From Acidimicrobiales bacterium (GTDB lineage: Bacteria; Actinomycetota; Acidimicrobiia; Acidimicrobiales; MedAcidi-G1): a stretch of 64,000 nt of DNA. The notes below the pieces were generated by a model. That model was not told the origin of the DNA and did no database searches. It worked only from the letters and a program-made list of their open reading frames with translations. Positions 38,912 through 48,059 of this stretch are shown piece after piece. A program made the translations under genes and the position numbers. The stretch's first letter is position 1. Each line of letters opens with the position of its first letter. The stretch covers positions 62,001-126,000 of the forward strand of contig JAAZXY010000001.1 of NCBI GenBank assembly GCA_014239855.1, in the 5' to 3' direction.

Positions 38912-40104
38912 TCCTTCTCGGTGCCCCAGATGCCGACGAAGGACACCATCTCTCCCGGGTAACCGCCGAGGTTGTGCACCAGGGCCCGGCTCCGGGTGTC
39001 CAGCGTGGTGACGCTCCGGTCGACGGGCGCCTCGCCCCGCAGCTGCAGCCACGCCTCGTAGTGCATACGCAGTCCGCTGGCCCCCACCGGGTGGCCGAAG
39101 CTCTTGAGGCCGCCGTCGGTATTGACCGGCAGGTCACCGTCGAGGGCGAACCGGCCGTCCAGCACGTCGCTCCAGCCCTCGCCTCGCTCACTGAACCCGA
39201 GGTCCTCCATGAGCACCAGTTCGGTCGGGGTGAAGCAGTCGTGCACCTCGGCCATGGCCAGCTCGGTCCGCGGGTCGGTTATCCCCGCCTGGGCGTAGGC
39301 GTCATCGGCTGCTGCCGCGCATTCGGGCAGCGTGGTGAAGTCGAAGGCCGGGTCCACGAGACCCGACCCGTCACCGGCCACCAGCGACAGGGCCTTCACG
39401 TACAGCGGGGCGTCGGTGTAGTCGGTCGCCCGGTCGGCGGGCACCACGACGGCCGCCGCCGCCCCGTCGGCCACGCCGGCACAGTCGAACACCGAGAGGC
39501 GACCGGCCACCGCGGCCATGTCGCAGATGGCCTCGGCTGACATTTCCCGCCGGAACTGGGCCAGGTCGTTGCGGGCCCCGTTGAAGTGGTTCTTCTCGGC
39601 GATCTTCGCCACCACGTAGCGCAGCCGGTCCTCGTCGACGCCGTACCGCTCGGCGTAGGCGGGCAGCATGAGGCTGAACATGGCCGCCGCGGTGAGGGTG
39701 CGGTTGGTGCCGTCGGTGGGAATGGGGAAGGCGTTGAGGCCCTGGTAGCCGCCGTCCTTGACCTTTTCGCCGCCGATGGCCACCGCCACGTCATAGGCCC
39801 CCGACGCCACGGCGTAACAGGCCTGGCGGAGGGCCTCGGACCCGGTGGCGCAATAGTTCTCCACCCGGGTGACCGGACGGTTCTCGAGGCGAAGCGGGGT
39901 GGCCAACGAGATGCCCGAAGCCGACGACTGCGACGTGCCGTACCAGTAGGCGTCGACGTCATCCTTGACCATTCCCGCCGAGTCGAGGGCCAGGCCGTGG
40001 GCGTCGATGAGCAGGTCGTCCAGCGAGCGGTCCCAGTGCTCGCGGAACGGGGTGCACCCCATGCCGACGATGGCCACCCGATCAAGGATCCCGTGTGATG
40101 CCAT
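38908..40104 (-). CDS. Thiolase-like (lipid-transfer/SCP-x type) acetyl-CoA acetyltransferase
   Basis: VAIVGMGCTPFREHWDRSLDDLLIDAHGLAL...VENYCATGSEALRQACYAV...HDCFTPTELVLMEDLG...GGLKSFGHPVGASGLRMHYE. Confidence 0.9.
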   Translation of the reverse strand: MASHGILDRVAIVGMGCTPFREHWDRSLDDLLIDAHGLALDSAGMVKDDVDAYWYGTSQSSASGISLATPLRLENRPVTRVENYCATGSEALRQACYAVASGAYDVAVAIGGEKVKDGGYQGLNAFPIPTDGTNRTLTAAAMFSLMLPAYAERYGVDEDRLRYVVAKIAEKNHFNGARNDLAQFRREMSAEAICDMAAVAGRLSVFDCAGVADGAAAAVVVPADRATDYTDAPLYVKALSLVAGDGSGLVDPAFDFTTLPECAAAADDAYAQAGITDPRTELAMAEVHDCFTPTELVLMEDLGFSERGEGWSDVLDGRFALDGDLPVNTDGGLKSFGHPVGASGLRMHYEAWLQLRGEAPVDRSVTTLDTRSRALVHNLGGYPGEMVSFVGIWGTEKD

Positions 40105-40139
40105 ATGTGCGTTCCCTGCTTCCTCGGCTGCCCGGTCGC

Positions 40140-41546
40140 TCAGCCCCGGGCGGGCTGGGCCTTCCAGAAGTAGTTGTGCAACCCGTCGGCGGTGAACATC
40201 CGACGGAACGTCATTTCCACCCGGTCGCCAATGGCCACCTCGGCCGGGTCCACGTCGGTGAGTTCGATGGGCATGCGCCCGCCACCGTCGAAGTCGACCA
40301 CCGCGAAGACCACCGGCGGGCTCTGCGAGTAGACGAGGTGGTCCACGGTGAAGGTGGCGATGGTGCCCGTGGCGTCGGCCATGGGGGTCGGGTCCATGTC
40401 GTCCACCGCTCCGCCGGCGATGCCGACGCGGCTCGGAGGCAGGTGGGTGATGCCGGTCGTCCGGTCGGTGGCCCCCACGAAGCCGTGCTTCCAGTCGGTA
40501 CGCCGCAGGGCGGCCGACGACGACGGTCGGTTGGGTTCGGGTCGGTTGGGCGGCTGGATCTCCAGCAGGCCCCGCCACGCCAGGTAGCGGGTGTACGCCA
40601 CGTCGGCCCGGTCGTCGACCTGGATGGCCACCGATCGGGCCGGGCGTCCGGCCGCCAGGGCGTCGGTGGCCCGGAAGAACAGGACCTCGCAACCGTCGGC
40701 CAGCACCACGAGGGCCACCACGGCACCCGCCTCGGCGCCGTCCAGCACGTCGGCCAGCAGCAGGGAGGGGTGGGCCGCTCCGGAGTTGCCCACGGTGGCC
40801 GAGCGGTCGTCAGCAATGGCCACGCCGAGGCCGGACGCCGCCTTCTTGGTGGCCCGACCGTGCAGCCCGGTGGCCACCGCGACGGTGACGTCGTCGGTGC
40901 TCAGACCGGTGGCAGCCAGGGCGTCGGCCCACGCCTGCTTCACCAGCGGCAGGTAGGCCTGCTCGCCGAAGCGGTCCTCCCAGGTGCGCGAGTGGGCGCT
41001 GCCCGGGGTGCGCCAGCGGTCGGTGAACTCCCCGGTCGCCGTGGCCCCGCCCAGGTACTCGGCCAGTAGCGGGCCGTCGTCCGACGATCCGGTGAGGAAG
41101 GCCGTCGCCGCGTCGCCACCGCCGCCGTCCTCGGGACCGGTCGGCAGCCCGATCCGGAGGTCGGAGGCCACGACCAGGGTCCGGCCCGGTGCGGTCAGGG
41201 CGGCCCGCAGGGCACCCACGGCGGAACGGGTCGCTCCCCCGAAGTCCAGTGCGGGGATCGAGGGGTCCAACCGGAGGGCGGCGTGCATGACCGTGGCGTT
41301 GGTCTTGTCGAGGTAGGCCGGAGCGACCGTGGAGAACCAGAGGGCATCGGGGGTGGCGCCATTGATCGCACCCAACGCCCGGCGGGCCGCGGCGACGCCC
41401 ATGGTCGTGGTGTCCTCGTCGAAGGAGGCGACGGAACGATGGCCCCGGCCGCCCCCGGCACCCATGACCGATCCGATCTCGGCCCGGTCGAGACGCCGGT
41501 ACGGCACGTGGGCGCCGTAGGCGAGGATTCCTCTGGTCGTACTCAT
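40140..41546 (-). CDS. HMG-CoA synthase/KAS III-like protein fused to a C-terminal OB-fold (DUF35-type) domain
   Basis: GILAYGAHVPYRRLDRAEIGSVMGAGGGRGHRSVASFDEDTTTMGVAAARRAL...; C-term GTIATFTVDHLVYSQSPPVVFAVVDFDGGGRMPIELTDVDPAEVAIGDRVEMTFRRMF. Confidence 0.87.
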   Translation of the reverse strand: MSTTRGILAYGAHVPYRRLDRAEIGSVMGAGGGRGHRSVASFDEDTTTMGVAAARRALGAINGATPDALWFSTVAPAYLDKTNATVMHAALRLDPSIPALDFGGATRSAVGALRAALTAPGRTLVVASDLRIGLPTGPEDGGGGDAATAFLTGSSDDGPLLAEYLGGATATGEFTDRWRTPGSAHSRTWEDRFGEQAYLPLVKQAWADALAATGLSTDDVTVAVATGLHGRATKKAASGLGVAIADDRSATVGNSGAAHPSLLLADVLDGAEAGAVVALVVLADGCEVLFFRATDALAAGRPARSVAIQVDDRADVAYTRYLAWRGLLEIQPPNRPEPNRPSSSAALRRTDWKHGFVGATDRTTGITHLPPSRVGIAGGAVDDMDPTPMADATGTIATFTVDHLVYSQSPPVVFAVVDFDGGGRMPIELTDVDPAEVAIGDRVEMTFRRMFTADGLHNYFWKAQPARG

Positions 41547-41571
41547 GCGTCTCCCCTCCGATACCGTACAG

Positions 41572-41590
41572 ATCTGACGGACCGTCAGAT
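41572..41590. promoter_or_regulatory. Perfect palindromic operator candidate ATCTGACGG-A-CCGTCAGAT
   Basis: 9 bp perfect arms, 1 nt spacer, in the divergent intergenic between 41546(-) and 41616(+). Confidence 0.8.
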
Positions 41591-41615
41591 TACCTTCCAC
41601 GAGACCGGGCACCCC

Positions 41616-42809
41616 ATGGACTTCGATTTCACCACCGAACAGGAAGCTTTCCGTGATGAGGTCGAGGCCTTCCTGAACGCCAACGACGACCCCGACGTGT
41701 TCGACCCCACCCGGGAGAACATGGCCCAGATCGTCGATACTCCCAAACGCCGGGCCCTCATGAAGAAGATGGGCGAGCAGGGCTGGTTGGGCATCACCTG
41801 GCCGAAGGAGTACGGCGGCCAGGAGGGCGAGGGCGTCTACGAGTACATCCTCAACGAGGCCCTCGCCGGACGGGGTGGCCCCCAGATCGGCAAGGGCGTC
41901 GGCATCATCGGCAAGACCCTCATCGCCCACGGATCCGAATTCCTCAAGGAGGAGTTCCTCCCCAAGATCCTGGCCAACGAGGTGGAGTTCGCCGTCGGCT
42001 ACAGCGAACCGGAGGCCGGCTCGGATGCCGCGGCCATGAAGCTCAAGGCCGTCGAGACCGACGGCGGCTGGACCCTCAACGGCCAGAAGACGTGGACCAC
42101 CTCGGCTCACTTCGCCGAGTGGTACTGGGTGGGCGCCCGCACCAACCCCGACGCCCCCAAGCACTCGGGCATCACCCTCTTCCTGGTGCCCATGGACCAC
42201 CCCGGCATCACCGTGCAGGGCATCTGGACCATGGGCGACGAGCGCACCAACGACGTGTTCTTCGACGACGTGTTCGTTCCCGACGAGTACGTGGTCGGCC
42301 AGCTCGACCACGGCTTCCAGTACATCTCCCAGGCGTTGGACCTCGAGCGGTTCACCATGTTCACCTTCTCCCCGATCAAGCAACGCCTCGACCTGCTGAT
42401 CGATCACGTGCGTTCGGCCCAGCGCGACGGCCAACCACTCAAGGACGATCCGAAGGTGCGTTCGCGCATCGCCCGCCTGGCCACCACCGCCGAGGTGGCC
42501 CGGGGCATGGGCCTGCGGGTCGTCGATGCCTCGGTGAAGGCCGAGGCCAGCGGTGGCGCACCGCCGACCATCGAGTCCTCGGAGTACAAGTTGTTCACCA
42601 CCGAGTTCTCCAAGGTGCTGGCCGACGCCTCGATGGACCTGGGTGGTCCGGGTACGCAGCTGCGGGTCGGCACCGAAGAGGCCCCCATGGCCGGGCGGGC
42701 CGAGTCGACCTACCGCTACACGGTGCTGGACACCATTGGCGGCGGTACCTCCGAGGTCCAGAAGAACATCATCACCCGCCGCGGCCTGGGCCTCCCCAAG
42801 AACTTCTAG
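41616..42809 (+). CDS. Acyl-CoA dehydrogenase
   Basis: MDFDFTTEQEAFRDEVEAFLN...FAVGYSEPEAGSDAAAMKLKAVETDGGWTLNGQKTWTT...GGGTSEVQKNIITRRGLGLPK. Confidence 0.97.
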   Translation: MDFDFTTEQEAFRDEVEAFLNANDDPDVFDPTRENMAQIVDTPKRRALMKKMGEQGWLGITWPKEYGGQEGEGVYEYILNEALAGRGGPQIGKGVGIIGKTLIAHGSEFLKEEFLPKILANEVEFAVGYSEPEAGSDAAAMKLKAVETDGGWTLNGQKTWTTSAHFAEWYWVGARTNPDAPKHSGITLFLVPMDHPGITVQGIWTMGDERTNDVFFDDVFVPDEYVVGQLDHGFQYISQALDLERFTMFTFSPIKQRLDLLIDHVRSAQRDGQPLKDDPKVRSRIARLATTAEVARGMGLRVVDASVKAEASGGAPPTIESSEYKLFTTEFSKVLADASMDLGGPGTQLRVGTEEAPMAGRAESTYRYTVLDTIGGGTSEVQKNIITRRGLGLPKNF

Positions 42810-42829
42810 GGCCCACCCCTTTCAGCAAC

Positions 42830-44002
42830 ATGACGACCGACCGCCGCCCCCTTCTCGACGGGATCACCGTGCTGGACCTCGCCTCAGTGGGGCCCGCGGT
42901 GCGCGCCGCCCGCTGGCTGGCCGACTGGGGCGCCGACGTCATCAAGGTGGGGCCGGTGCCCCGCGATGCCGGCGTGCAGATCACCCCACCGGCCTACGCC
43001 TACAGCGCACACCGGGGCATGCGCCGGGTCCTGCTGGACCTCAAGTCCGACGGCGGACGCGACGCCTTCCTGGATCTGGCGGCCACCGCCGACGTGGTCA
43101 TCGAGAGCTTCCGACCGGGCGTCGTCGACCGTCTGGGCATCGGCTACGAGGCCCTCCGGGCCGTCAATCCCCGCATCGTGCTGTGCTCGACCACCGGCTT
43201 CGGTCAGACCGGACCACGGTCCCAGTGGGCGGGCCACGACCTCAACTACCTGGCCGTGGGCGGCTACCTCCACTGCTCGGGTCGCAGCGGTGACGGTGGC
43301 CCGGCGCTGCCCGGCGCCACGGTGGCCGACAGCGCGGGCGGCGGCCTGCACGCGGTGGCCGCCATCTGCGCCGCCCTGACCGCCCGTTCGACCACCGGCG
43401 AGGGCACCCACCTCGACGTGTCGATCGCCGACGGGGTGCTGTCGCTCATGTCGCTGGCCGTCGACGAGTACCTGGCCAACGGCACCGAACCCGGCCCCCG
43501 TCACGGCCTGCTCACCGGCCGCTACGCCTGGTACGACCTCTACGAGGCGTCGGACGGCGGCTGGCTGGCCGTCGGGGCCATCGAGCCCCGTTTCTTCGTC
43601 AACCTGTGTCGAGGCCTGGGCTGCGACCAGTGGGCCGGGCACCAGTACGACGACGATTCGGTCGACGCCATGCGGGCCGACTTCGCCACCGCCTTCGCCA
43701 CCCGCCCCCGCGACGAGTGGGTGGATCTCCTGGGGCCGGCCGACACATGCGTCACCGCGGTACTCGACGTGCCCGAACTGCTGGCCGACGAACAGTTCCG
43801 GGCCCGGGGCGCCTTCACCGAGGTGACCCACCCGACAGCCGGGACCATTGCCCAGGTGGCCGCCCCGCTGGCCGGCCAGGTCGACGCCGCCGGGCTGCCC
43901 GTCCACGACATGGCCCAGCCGACCACCGACGAGATCCTGACCGCCGCCGGGGTGGACGCCGACCGGCTGGCCTCGCTGCGAGCCGAGGGAGCGATCGCAT
44001 GA
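42830..44002 (+). CDS. CaiB/BaiF-family CoA transferase
   Basis: GITVLDLASVGPAVRAARWLADWGADVIKVGPV...ADVVIESFRPGVVDRLGIGYEALRAVNPRIVLCSTTGFGQTGP. Confidence 0.95.
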   Translation: MTTDRRPLLDGITVLDLASVGPAVRAARWLADWGADVIKVGPVPRDAGVQITPPAYAYSAHRGMRRVLLDLKSDGGRDAFLDLAATADVVIESFRPGVVDRLGIGYEALRAVNPRIVLCSTTGFGQTGPRSQWAGHDLNYLAVGGYLHCSGRSGDGGPALPGATVADSAGGGLHAVAAICAALTARSTTGEGTHLDVSIADGVLSLMSLAVDEYLANGTEPGPRHGLLTGRYAWYDLYEASDGGWLAVGAIEPRFFVNLCRGLGCDQWAGHQYDDDSVDAMRADFATAFATRPRDEWVDLLGPADTCVTAVLDVPELLADEQFRARGAFTEVTHPTAGTIAQVAAPLAGQVDAAGLPVHDMAQPTTDEILTAAGVDADRLASLRAEGAIA

Positions 44003-44553
44003 GCACTGACCCCGTCGTGGAGACGCTTCCCCCGGTTCCCGACGCCGTGACCGATCGCATCGGCCTCGTCCAGTACGAGGAGGAGGGCGGCTTCCCGGTC
44101 GAGCACGGCTACATCTGGACGACGTGCGCCGCCGTCGAGAACGGCAACCCGCTGTTCTGGGAGGACTCGGTGGCCGATGCGCTGACCGACGGTCCCATTG
44201 CCCCCCCGACCATGCTCTCGGTCTGGTTCCGCCCCCACCACTGGTCGCCGGGACGCACCGAACCGGCGGTCCCTCTGCAGGCCCACTTCGACCTGAAGGA
44301 CGACCTCGACCTGCCCGAGGCCATCATCTCGTCGAACACCAACACGTTCCACGATCCGGTCCGAATCGGTGACCGGGTCCGGTCCCGCCAGATCCTCCGG
44401 TCGATCAGCGAACCCAAGACGACCCGGTTGGGCCACGGTCGGTTCTGGACCATCGACGTGGAGTACCTGAACCAGGACGACGCCCTGCTGGGCGTGGAGT
44501 CCTACACGGCCTTCGGCTATCGGCGACCTGATGCGCCCGAGGCGAAGCAGTGA
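43999..44553 (+). CDS. MaoC-like N-terminal (FAS1-type dehydratase/hydratase) protein
   Basis: NPLFWEDSVADALTDGPIAPPTMLSVWFRPHHWSPG...TFHDPVRIGDRVRSRQILRSIS; ATGA overlap with upstream gene. Confidence 0.83.
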   Translation: MSTDPVVETLPPVPDAVTDRIGLVQYEEEGGFPVEHGYIWTTCAAVENGNPLFWEDSVADALTDGPIAPPTMLSVWFRPHHWSPGRTEPAVPLQAHFDLKDDLDLPEAIISSNTNTFHDPVRIGDRVRSRQILRSISEPKTTRLGHGRFWTIDVEYLNQDDALLGVESYTAFGYRRPDAPEAKQ

Positions 44554-45035
44554 GCCGGCCCACGACTCGCCTGCTGCACGGTGACGTGGCGGTCGGCGAC
44601 ACCCTGCCCGGTTTGGGCGTCGACGTGACGGCCACCACGGTGGTGCTCGGCGCGTTGGCTTCCCGGGACTGGCGACCCATGCACCACGACCGGGACTTCG
44701 CCATCAACCGCAACGGCACGCAGGACATCTTCCTCAACACCCCGAACCAGGCCGCCTGGTTCGAGCGCTACGTGACCGACTGGACCGGTCCCACCGGCCG
44801 CCTCGGCCGCATGACCTTCCGCATGAACACCTCGGTGTTCCCCGACGACCACATGGTCTTCTCGGCCACCGTCACCGGCACGTCGGTCGATGACGCCGGC
44901 TGCGGCTGGATCGACCTGGACGTGGCCCTCATGGTGGGCGAGGTGGCCGCCACCACGTGCGCCACCCGGGTGGCCCTCCCCCTCGACGAGAACGACAACC
45001 CCTGGGCACGCCGCGGCGATGCCTGGCGACCATAG
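44550..45035 (+). CDS. MaoC-like acyl dehydratase
   Basis: ALASRDWRPMHHDRDFAINRNGTQDIFLNTPNQAAWFERYVTDWTGPTGRLGRMTFRM; hydratase D-x4-H-type motif region. Confidence 0.8.
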   Translation: MSRPTTRLLHGDVAVGDTLPGLGVDVTATTVVLGALASRDWRPMHHDRDFAINRNGTQDIFLNTPNQAAWFERYVTDWTGPTGRLGRMTFRMNTSVFPDDHMVFSATVTGTSVDDAGCGWIDLDVALMVGEVAATTCATRVALPLDENDNPWARRGDAWRP

Positions 45036-45046
45036 GAGAACCGACC

Positions 45047-46156
45047 GTGGACCTCGCCTTCAGCGACGAACAGGACATGCTGCGAGAAGCCGTGCGCGGC
45101 CTGTGCGCCGATGCCGCGGACTCCGTCCGGGGCATGGAGAACGACCCCAAGGGCTTCGATGACGCCTTCTGGCAGGGCCTGGCGGCCATGGGCCTGACCG
45201 GGCTGATGACGTCGGAGGCCCTCGGCGGTTCGGGCATGGGGCTGTTGGACGCCGTGGTGGTCTACGAGGAAATGGGCCGCAGCCTCGTGCCGTCACCCCA
45301 CCTGGCCTCGTCGGTGGTGGCCGCCGGCGTGCTGGCCGCTGCCGGATCGGACGCCCAGCAGACCGAATGGCTTCCCCGGATGGCCGCCGGCGAGGCCGTG
45401 CTGTCGGTGGCCTGGCTGGAGCCCGACAACAGTTCGGGACCCACCGGCGTGCAGTTGACGGCACGGGCTGCAGACGGGGGCTTCGTCCTGTCCGGCGTGA
45501 AGCGCCACGTGCCCTACGCCTCATCGGCCGACCGGCTGGTGGTCCTGGCTCGAATCGGCGAGGCCATCGACCTGTTCCTGGTGGACCCCACGGCCGACGG
45601 CGTGACCCTGACCCTCCAGCCGACGGTGGCCGGCGACACCCAGTACCGGGTCGACCTGGACGGCGTCCGGGTGACGGCCGCCGACCGGATCGGCGACGCC
45701 GGATCCGGCTGGGCCACCTGGTCGACGGTCATGACCGACGCCATGGTGCTGGTGGCCGCCCAGGCGGTGGGCGCCGCAGAGGCCACCCACGCCCTGACCA
45801 CCGAGTACGCCAAGGAGCGCCACCAGTTCGGCAAGCCCATCGGCTCGTTCCAGTCCATCAGCCACTACCTGGCCGACGGTGTCACGGCCATCGACGGCGC
45901 CCGGGTACTGGTCCACCGGGCCGCCTGGACCCGCGACGAAGGGCGCGACGTCGCCTCGTTGGCTCCCATGGCCAAGCTGTTCGCCACCCAGACCTGTCGA
46001 GACGTGACCGGGGTGGCCATCCAGGTGCACGGCGGGATGGGCTTCACCGTGGAGTGCGACGCCCAGCTGTACTTCCGCCGGGCCAAGTCGTGGCAGCTCA
46101 ACTGGTTCGACGACGACCACCTCGAGGACCTCATCGCCGCTGCCGTCCTGGACTGA
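45047..46156 (+). CDS. Acyl-CoA dehydrogenase (short type)
   Basis: VDLAFSDEQDMLREAVRGLCADAA...ALTTEYAKERHQFGKPIGSFQSISHYLAD...VAIQVHGGMGFTVECDAQLYFRRAKS; SD AGGAGAA before GTG. Confidence 0.95.
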   Translation: MDLAFSDEQDMLREAVRGLCADAADSVRGMENDPKGFDDAFWQGLAAMGLTGLMTSEALGGSGMGLLDAVVVYEEMGRSLVPSPHLASSVVAAGVLAAAGSDAQQTEWLPRMAAGEAVLSVAWLEPDNSSGPTGVQLTARAADGGFVLSGVKRHVPYASSADRLVVLARIGEAIDLFLVDPTADGVTLTLQPTVAGDTQYRVDLDGVRVTAADRIGDAGSGWATWSTVMTDAMVLVAAQAVGAAEATHALTTEYAKERHQFGKPIGSFQSISHYLADGVTAIDGARVLVHRAAWTRDEGRDVASLAPMAKLFATQTCRDVTGVAIQVHGGMGFTVECDAQLYFRRAKSWQLNWFDDDHLEDLIAAAVLD

Positions 46157-46186
46157 CCCGCGCCACCGAGGCCGCCTCCGACTGGT

Positions 46187-46210
46187 TTCCCGGCTGGGTT
46201 CCCGGCTGGG
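46187..46210. repeat. Perfect tandem TTCCCGGCTGGG x2
   Basis: 46187-46198 and 46199-46210 identical. Confidence 0.9.
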
Positions 46211-46283
46211 AGACGCGGTGGCGCCTGCCCTATCGTCCGGTTCCCGTCGGACGACCGGTCCGCGGAGAATGCCGGGGGGCCAC

Positions 46284-48023
46284 ATGGGAACGTCGTGGAT
46301 CATCGAGGGTTCGGTTGATGACCGTTGGCCGATCAACACCCGGGGCAACGTGGGCGAGGTATTCCCCGAGGTCCTGACCCCGCTGTCCTACCGGCTGGGA
46401 GTGATCGCCGCCGAGAAGGCGTGGCGTGAGGCCTACGCCGAGCTCGGGGTGGCCAGCAAGGGGGACTTCACCAGCGAGGACCCGATCATCATCGGCCTCT
46501 ACGGGGGCTACGCCTACCTCAACCTCTCGTACCTGCGAATCCTGGGCGTCCGGGCACCGGGCTCGTCACCGGAGGCCATCGACGTGTCCTTCTTCGGCGA
46601 GGGCAACCCGCCTCCCTACAAGCCCCACAAGGGTGACAAGAGCCTGCGGTCCACGCTTCGAATCCTGAAGTCCGTAATGGGCGCCATTGGCACCAAGGCC
46701 ATGCCGCCAATGGTGGCCGACAGCTTCGCCCGGGCCGACACCCACTGGAACGCCTGCCCGTCGCTGGACGCCTCCGACGAAGATCTGCTGGCCTACCTCC
46801 ACGCGTTTCCGTCGGCCTTCGGTCCGGCCTTCCACAACCACATGCTCTCGACGGCACTGGCGTCGATCGTGGCCGGGGTGCTGGCCGATGCCTGTGCGGC
46901 TGCCGACGAACCGGGATTGGTCACCCACCTCATCGGGTCGGCCGGCGATGTGAAGTCAGCCGAATATGCCCGCGACCTCTACACCATCGCCCGAGCAGTC
47001 CGCGACCAGCCAACGGTCGTTGCTGCGTTTGACGCCGGCGTGGACGGGTTGGTGGATCGACTGGCCAGCCAGAGCGGCGACCCGGATGTCGCGAACTTCA
47101 GCGACCGGTTCGCCGCCTTCGTGGCCGACCATGGCCACCGGGGTCCCAACGACTGGGAGATCTCGTCGCGCAACTGGGAGAACACACCGGAGATGGCACT
47201 GGTGGCCATCGACCGGATGCGCCTGGCCGACCACGATCTGGACCCGGCGGCCCGACTGGCCGACGATGACGCCCGCCGGGCGGCAGCCATTGCCGTGGTG
47301 CGCCCGCACGTCAAGGGGCTTGACCGCATGAACTTCGACAAGGCACTGATCGCCACCCGATGGTGGTCCCAGGCCCGCGAGGCGACCCGGGATCGGGCCA
47401 TCCGCATCGGCGCCCCCACCAAGAAGGTGTACCGCGAACTGGTCCGCAGGGCTGCCGAACGGGGCGGCAACCCCGACCCCGTGCGGATCGCCCTCCTGGA
47501 TCCGTTGGACGAACTTCCCGCCTACCTGGCCGATCCGACGGCGTTCACCGACGTCCTGGCCGAGCGGGGAGCCCTGTTCGACCGGTACGCGGCCGTCGAG
47601 CCCCGCTTCTTCATCGCCAGCCAGGACGAGGTACCGACCATCGAGGAACTGGAGGCCGACCAGGCCGCCCGGGCCGCCGAGGCCGTCGCCACACCGGGCG
47701 ACGTGCTGACCGGAGCCGCCGGTTGCCAGGGTGTGGCCCGCGGGCGGGCCCGCATCGTGATGGACCCGGCCGATGCCATCGATCTGGAGCCGGGCGAGGT
47801 TCTGGTGGCCCCCATCACCGATCCGTCGTGGACCCCGCTGTTCCTCCCGTCGGCCGCCGTGGTGGTCGACGTGGGGGCGCTCATGAGCCACGCGGTGATC
47901 GTGGCCCGCGAGTTGGGTATCCCGTGCGTGGTGGCCGTCGACGGCGCCACCCGACGGATCCCCGACGGGGCGCTGGTCGAGGTGGACGGCACCGCCGGAA
48001 CGGTCACCGTCCTCGAGGGCTGA
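46284..48023 (+). CDS. PEP-utilizing enzyme mobile (phosphohistidine) domain protein without an ATP-grasp domain
   Basis: C-term GAAGCQGVARGRARIVMDPADAIDLEPGEVLVAPITDPSWTPLFLPSAAVVVDVGALMSHAVIVARELGIPCVVAVDGATRRIPDGALVEVDGTAGTVTVL; N-term MGTSWIIEGSVDDRWPINTRGNVGEVFPEVLTPLSY. Confidence 0.88.
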   Translation: MGTSWIIEGSVDDRWPINTRGNVGEVFPEVLTPLSYRLGVIAAEKAWREAYAELGVASKGDFTSEDPIIIGLYGGYAYLNLSYLRILGVRAPGSSPEAIDVSFFGEGNPPPYKPHKGDKSLRSTLRILKSVMGAIGTKAMPPMVADSFARADTHWNACPSLDASDEDLLAYLHAFPSAFGPAFHNHMLSTALASIVAGVLADACAAADEPGLVTHLIGSAGDVKSAEYARDLYTIARAVRDQPTVVAAFDAGVDGLVDRLASQSGDPDVANFSDRFAAFVADHGHRGPNDWEISSRNWENTPEMALVAIDRMRLADHDLDPAARLADDDARRAAAIAVVRPHVKGLDRMNFDKALIATRWWSQAREATRDRAIRIGAPTKKVYRELVRRAAERGGNPDPVRIALLDPLDELPAYLADPTAFTDVLAERGALFDRYAAVEPRFFIASQDEVPTIEELEADQAARAAEAVATPGDVLTGAAGCQGVARGRARIVMDPADAIDLEPGEVLVAPITDPSWTPLFLPSAAVVVDVGALMSHAVIVARELGIPCVVAVDGATRRIPDGALVEVDGTAGTVTVLEG

Positions 48024-48059
48024 CCCGCCGCCGACCGAGAGGACCGGGAACCCCGTTCG

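Noticed and set aside
40140-42434. 764 aa minus-strand ORF
   Set aside because: N-terminal 296 residues run antisense through the acyl-CoA dehydrogenase; real start placed at 41546.
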